A DNA stretch of 64,000 bases from Luteimonas gilva. Lineage in GTDB: Bacteria > Pseudomonadota > Gammaproteobacteria > Xanthomonadales > Xanthomonadaceae. Positions within the stretch are counted from its first letter, which is position 1, and every line of letters starts with the position of its first letter. This document shows, piece by piece, positions 60,709-64,000 of the stretch. Position numbers and translations under genes: made by a program. Location of the stretch: NCBI RefSeq assembly GCF_005239095.1, contig NZ_SZUA01000002.1:868001-932000 (forward strand), read 5' to 3'. The notes under the pieces are model-generated. The model searched no databases and was not told the origin of the DNA. It saw only the letters and a program-made list of their open reading frames with translations.

Positions 60709-60963
60709 ATGAGAACACTTCATCTAATCGGTATCTTTGCGATTCCGCTGCTGTTCGCAGGCAATGCGGCTGCCGGTTCCTCCCAGAGCGCAGCCTATAC
60801 TCCGCGAGATACTCCGATCAGCAGCAAACCCAGTCCCGACTTCGGCCATTGCGTCAAGATCGGCTCCAACATATGGGAGTGCGAGTATTGCTGGGAACTC
60901 GAAGATGAGCTGAGGAGCGTCTGCGAGAAGCACTTCATAGACGCAACCCCTCTGCCTTGGTGA
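60709..60963 (+). CDS. Small exported Cys-rich acidic protein B
   Basis: An 84-residue protein with a signal peptide (LHLIGIFAIPLLFAGNAAAG). The mature part carries four cysteines spaced x9, x2 and x10 (HCVKIGSNIWECEYC, ELEDELRSVCEKHF), similar to protein A and the disrupted protein at 9531. It ends ATPLPW. The start codon is uncertain: AGAAGG lies only one base before the ATG, which is too close for a normal ribosome-binding site, and a TTG at 60694 has no better one. Its function is unknown; secretion and disulfide bonding are inferred. Confidence 0.58.
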   Translation: MRTLHLIGIFAIPLLFAGNAAAGSSQSAAYTPRDTPISSKPSPDFGHCVKIGSNIWECEYCWELEDELRSVCEKHFIDATPLPW

Positions 60964-60978
60964 TTGGCCGGAACTCGT

Positions 60979-61009
60979 AAAAACGCCGGCCTCCTTGCGG
61001 AGGCCGGCG
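60979..61009 (-). terminator. Terminator of the chitinase gene
   Basis: On the minus strand CGCCGGCCTCC (61009-60999) pairs with GGAGGCCGGCG (60994-60984), then UUUUU (60983-60979). It lies 39 bases beyond the chitinase stop. Confidence 0.9.
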
Positions 61010-61048
61010 CTGCCGTTTCGCCGGCACGGGGGTGGGCCGGCTACGCGA

Positions 61049-63103
61049 TCACTTCAGCCCGTCACTGACCGCCGTGATCAGGCTGCCCTGCGCATCGTCG
61101 CCGCTGAACTCCCAGACGAAGGCGCCGCCCAGGTTCTGCGCTTTTACGTAGCTCATCTTCTCCGTGATCATCGCCGGCGTGTCGTAGCTCCAGAACGTGG
61201 TGCCGTCGTATTTCCAAGTGGCACGCGCATTGGCGTCGGTGTAGATGGTGCCGGCGCGGTTCTTCAGCACCTTGTAGTCCTCGTTGCCGGCTTCGTACGT
61301 GCCGGGCGCCGCGGTGCCGTTCTGGTACAGGCCGTTGTTGACGTTGGCCACGCCCGTCCAGCCGCGGCCGTAGAAGCCGATGCCCAGATTGAGCTTGGAG
61401 GCAGGCACGCCCCGCGATAGGAAGCCTTCCATCGCGTCGTTCGAGTTGTAAAGTCGCTGATCGCCGGTCGACGGATCGTTGGGCGAATCGAACAGCGCCG
61501 AGTGATGGTTGGCCTGCGCATCCCACGTGCCGTGGAAGTCGTAGGTCATCACGTTGATGTAGTCCAGGTACTGATGGTACGCCGCCGGATTGGTCACGCG
61601 GATCTTGTCGATGCCCGCGCCCGCGGCGATGGTCAACAGCAGGCCCGGCCGCACCGCATTCAATTGCGATCGGAATTCGGCGAGCAGTGCGGTGAAGTTC
61701 GCGTTGTCCTCGGGCGTGCCGCAGCTCAAGCCGCAGGCGGCCGGATATTCCCAATCCAGGTCGATGCCGTCGAACACGCCCGCCGCCGCCGCGGTGCCGC
61801 CGGCGCCATCGGTGACCGGCAAATTGCCGCGGATGTAGGCGTCGATGCAGGACGCGACGAAGGCCTGCCGGTTCTCCGGTCGCGCCGCGCTGGCGAAACC
61901 GCGCGACCATGTCCAGCCGCCGAGCGAGATCAGCACTTTCAGGCCGGGATACTTCGCCTTCAGTTGCTTGAGCTGGTTCCAGTTGCCGCGCAAGGGCTGA
62001 TCCCAAGTATCGGCTGCGCCGCTCACGCTTTCGCCGGCGCCGAAGGACTTGGTGTAGTCGGCGAACGCATCGCCGCCCACGCCGGTGTTCGGGTCGGAAG
62101 GCTGGGTGACGCCGACTTCGCAGCGGTTGTTGCGCACGTTGCCGAAGGCGTAGTTGATATGGGTCAGCTTGGCCGCCGAACCGCTGGTGTCGATGTTCTT
62201 GACCCGGTAATTGCGGCCGTAGATGCCCCATTGGACGAAGTAGCCGATGACGCGCTTGTTGCCCCCGCCGCCGCCAGTCTTCGTCGTCGCGCTGATCTGC
62301 CCGCTTTGCGCGGAGGCGTTGGTGGCGTTGTCGCGCGCGCGGACGCGGTAGTTGTAGGTGGTGCTCGCCGCCAATCCGGTATCGGTGAAGGTGGTGGTCG
62401 TCGGCGATCCGACCAAACTCCCGTTGCGGTAGACGTCGTAGCCGGCCACGCCGCTGCCGCCGGCATTGTCGATGGAGGCGTTCCATGCGAGCGAAACGCT
62501 GCTCGAAGTCTGCGACGGCGAATTCAAGCCTGTCGGCACGCTCGGCGGCGTGGTGTCGGTCGGCGGCGTGCCCGTGACGGTGATGCTGACGGTCGCGGAC
62601 GTGGTGCTGGCGCCGCCGTTATCGGTGGCCACGGCCTTGAACGTGTGGCTGCCGGCGGTAGCGTTGTTCCAAGTCGCGCTGTAGGGCGCGCTGGTGTCGA
62701 CGCCGAGCGAAGCGGTGCCGCGGAAGAATTCCACCTGCGCGACGTTGCCGTCGCTGTCGGCCGCATTGGCGGCGACCGCGATATTGCTGCCGGCAGCGTA
62801 GCTGGCGCCGTTGGCCGGTGCGGTCAACGACACCGTCGGCGGTTGGTTGGTGCCGGTGCCGCACGCGCCCAGGTCCTGGTACCAGCCGCAACTGGGGCAG
62901 TGGGTGGGCGGCGCGTTCCAAATCTGGATGTTCGCCTGGTACAAGCGGTTTTGATAAACCATCCGGTCGCCGGGGTTGTAGATGGTCGATGCGTTCCAAG
63001 CGGGAACGCCGCTGCAAGATGCGGTTTGCGCCTGCGCCAATGGCGCGAGGCCCAGCAACAACAAGAAGGACAGCAACAGCTGCCGAGGGCTTGCGTATTT
63101 CAT
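61049..63103 (-). CDS. Secreted GH18 chitinase with CBM5/12, Ig-like and FnIII modules
   Basis: A 684-residue enzyme that hydrolyses chitin. Signal peptide residues 1-27; carbohydrate-binding module CBM5/12 (~30-82: VPAWNASTIYNPGDRMVYQN, then CGWYQDLGAC); an Ig-like module (~88-178); a fibronectin type III domain (~185-275) and the GH18 catalytic domain (~283-684). The catalytic motif DGIDLDWE is at 445-452, with Glu452 as the proton donor; YFVQWGIYGRN and NVMTYDFHGTWDAQ are typical. GGGAGAGGAAGC precedes the ATG. A 16-base palindrome 129 bases upstream looks like a NagR-type operator, so expression should follow N-acetylglucosamine or chitin availability. Confidence 0.95.
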   Translation of the reverse strand: MKYASPRQLLLSFLLLLGLAPLAQAQTASCSGVPAWNASTIYNPGDRMVYQNRLYQANIQIWNAPPTHCPSCGWYQDLGACGTGTNQPPTVSLTAPANGASYAAGSNIAVAANAADSDGNVAQVEFFRGTASLGVDTSAPYSATWNNATAGSHTFKAVATDNGGASTTSATVSITVTGTPPTDTTPPSVPTGLNSPSQTSSSVSLAWNASIDNAGGSGVAGYDVYRNGSLVGSPTTTTFTDTGLAASTTYNYRVRARDNATNASAQSGQISATTKTGGGGGNKRVIGYFVQWGIYGRNYRVKNIDTSGSAAKLTHINYAFGNVRNNRCEVGVTQPSDPNTGVGGDAFADYTKSFGAGESVSGAADTWDQPLRGNWNQLKQLKAKYPGLKVLISLGGWTWSRGFASAARPENRQAFVASCIDAYIRGNLPVTDGAGGTAAAAGVFDGIDLDWEYPAACGLSCGTPEDNANFTALLAEFRSQLNAVRPGLLLTIAAGAGIDKIRVTNPAAYHQYLDYINVMTYDFHGTWDAQANHHSALFDSPNDPSTGDQRLYNSNDAMEGFLSRGVPASKLNLGIGFYGRGWTGVANVNNGLYQNGTAAPGTYEAGNEDYKVLKNRAGTIYTDANARATWKYDGTTFWSYDTPAMITEKMSYVKAQNLGGAFVWEFSGDDAQGSLITAVSDGLK

Positions 63104-63231
63104 GAGCTTCCTCTCCCTTGCAGTTCACGAACACGTGGCATGGATCCTGCGGACCGGTCGTTCCCCCGAACGCGTTGCTTATTCGATCCTTTCTCCGCGG
63201 ATGGTTTCGGATTCGGCGTGTGGCGAATCGC

Positions 63232-63247
63232 GTGACAACGTTGTCAC
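63232..63247. promoter_or_regulatory. NagR-like operator palindrome upstream of the chitinase
   Basis: GTGACAACGTTGTCAC is a perfect 16-base palindrome, 129 bases upstream of the chitinase start. Its core, TGACAACGTTGTCA, agrees with the TGACA-N4-TGTCA operators of LacI-family regulators of N-acetylglucosamine use (NagR/NagQ) known from Xanthomonas. The regulator gene is not in the window. Confidence 0.6.
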
Positions 63248-63523
63248 AGCATGCCTTCGTTATTTGCGATTGAGCGCACGTTTCGAAAATGACAATAGGT
63301 CAATCCAAAACGACTTCCGTCGCGATGCAGAACGCATCCGAAGACCCGCTTTTCACTGCGTCGACGGGCTGATGCGACTTGATGCAGACATGCAAAAAAT
63401 TGCCCGCTACGCGTAGGTCGCGGAGGTGGCTCGTCGAATACGGCCCAAAGACAAATATTGTCTTGTCGCAGCGCAGCAGCCGAGCACAACAGGCCGGGAG
63501 GAAGCGCGACGCTCGCTGGCTGT
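63248..63523. other. Gene-free stretch upstream of the chitinase
   Basis: No coding region is supported here on either strand; frames are short and lack ribosome-binding sites. The part near 63447-63466 contains an AT-rich AAGACAAATATTGTCTT palindrome (AAGACAA/TTGTCTT) that may be a second regulatory site or a hairpin. Confidence 0.35.
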
Positions 63524-63633
63524 TGCCCCCTTTGAAAAAGGGGGCGAATCGCCGGAGGCGATGGGGGATTTGCTGTTGTTGTTGCCGTTATTCGGGCAAA
63601 AGCAATCCCCGCTTAATCCCCTTTTTTAAAAGG
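63524..63633. repeat. REP-like repeat (family F)
   Basis: CCCCCTTTGAAAAAGGGGG (63526-63544) followed by GCGATGGGGGATTTGC and then GCAATCCCC and AATCCCCTTTTTTAAAAGG. The nested inverted parts resemble the composite repeats found after genes in this bacterial group. It follows the end of the c-type cytochrome gene on the right. Confidence 0.75.
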
Positions 63634-63646
63634 AAGGAGAAAGTAA

Positions 63647-64000
63647 TCAGCGCGACGGTTGCCGATTACGAAGTTCTGCGATTGCGGCTGCCGAGACCTC
63701 CTGCATTTGGCCGCCGTGGCGACCGCGGAGCCAGGTGGCGAGCGCGGCGACGTCGGCGTCGTTCAGATCGTCGGCGAAACCCGGCATGTCCTGCATGCGT
63801 TCCAAGCCGGGTAGGTCGTGCTCGGGCAGGCCATCGAGGATGGTGACGATCAAGTTGTGCGGGTTGGCGTCGCGCACGCTGCTGTTGCCGTGAAGCGCGG
63901 GCGCGACGTGCGGCACGCCTTGCCCGTCGCGGCCGTGGCAACCTGCGCAAAGTTCGAGGTAGTGCCGCTGTTCGGCGACAGGCGCCAGATCCGCATTTCC
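63647..64000 (-). CDS. c-type cytochrome, C-terminal fragment
   Basis: The gene runs off the right edge; about 117 C-terminal codons are visible. The haem-binding motif CAGCH is near the edge (63937-63949), within LELCAGCHGRDGQG. A likely axial Met is in RMQDMPGFADDLNDADVAAL, the normal end of class I cytochrome domains. The fragment ends with NRQPSR. The haem-binding domain is probably one of several, as in cytochrome subunits of membrane alcohol or sugar dehydrogenases, but the N-terminal part is not in view. The start at 63916 inside this frame is not the real start, because the haem motif lies before it. Confidence 0.82.
   Translation of the reverse strand, partial: GNADLAPVAEQRHYLELCAGCHGRDGQGVPHVAPALHGNSSVRDANPHNLIVTILDGLPEHDLPGLERMQDMPGFADDLNDADVAALATWLRGRHGGQMQEVSAAAIAELRNRQPSR

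Noticed and set aside
63916-63918. Start codon of the cytochrome gene at 63916
   Set aside because: The CAGCH haem motif lies before it in the same frame, so the gene must start beyond the window edge.

Overview
The window is high-GC, densely coded chromosomal DNA of a gammaproteobacterium of the Lysobacter/Xanthomonas group (Xanthomonadaceae, most Lysobacter-like). The evidence is a large secreted GH18 chitinase with an upstream NagR-like palindrome, three TonB-dependent receptors including an Oar-like tandem pair, a lysine/alanine-repeat histone H1-like protein, a metX-metB-hom operon under a SAM riboswitch, and many intergenic palindromic (REP-like) repeats. I see no rRNA, no convincing tRNA, no insertion sequence, no prophage and no CRISPR array; apart from repeats this is ordinary chromosome with several poorly described exported proteins.

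Layout. 1-5.7 kb: nucleoside permease plus ribokinase, a membrane diguanylate cyclase, a GDT1/UPF0016 manganese-type exporter behind a yybP-ykoY (Mn2+) riboswitch, and an aldo/keto reductase. 5.7-9.8 kb: a Fur-box-controlled haem uptake unit (hemP, haem receptor, DUF6607 protein), then a small cysteine-rich exported protein whose frame is broken at an exact -1 slippery heptamer. 9.9-12.6 kb: ECF sigma factor, probable anti-sigma factor and exported PDZ protein. 12.6-17.8 kb: SPFH/NfeD pair, gcvT, a DsbA-like isomerase, gcvH, then a 0.9-kb gene-free region with a C-rich candidate sRNA and the histone H1-like gene. 17.8-29 kb: class C serine hydrolase, LemA + M48 protease, LysR regulator facing an exported protein, a GMC oxidoreductase, and a transporter followed by a phosphoesterase, DUF922 and DUF1304 genes. 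29-35 kb: DUF4442, fadE, a divergent TetR gene, and PEP carboxykinase.

35-45 kb holds the most intriguing cluster: two roughly 1010-residue Oar-like TonB-dependent receptors arising by tandem duplication, with near-identical promoters and G-rich ribosome-binding sites, followed by two TPR-sulfotransferases of identical length (522 aa). 45-56 kb: an outer-membrane-like protein, hslO and mtgA, a GT2 glycosyltransferase and CBS protein, a MliC-like lipoprotein, an AsmA protein, a haemolysin III family protein, prfC, an M23 peptidase and a phytase-like lipoprotein. 56-60 kb: SAM riboswitch and metX-metB-hom, joined by 4-base start/stop overlaps. 60-64 kb: two more small cysteine-rich exported proteins, the chitinase, and the end of a c-type cytochrome.

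Candidates for undescribed biology: the receptor/sulfotransferase cluster; a C-rich-loop sRNA that could pair with the receptors' Shine-Dalgarno regions; a family of tiny acidic exported proteins with a conserved cysteine pattern, one apparently needing a -1 frameshift inside its signal peptide; and a REP-like element that supplies the stop codons of both convergent genes flanking it. Database identities were not run; family calls rest on motifs read directly.
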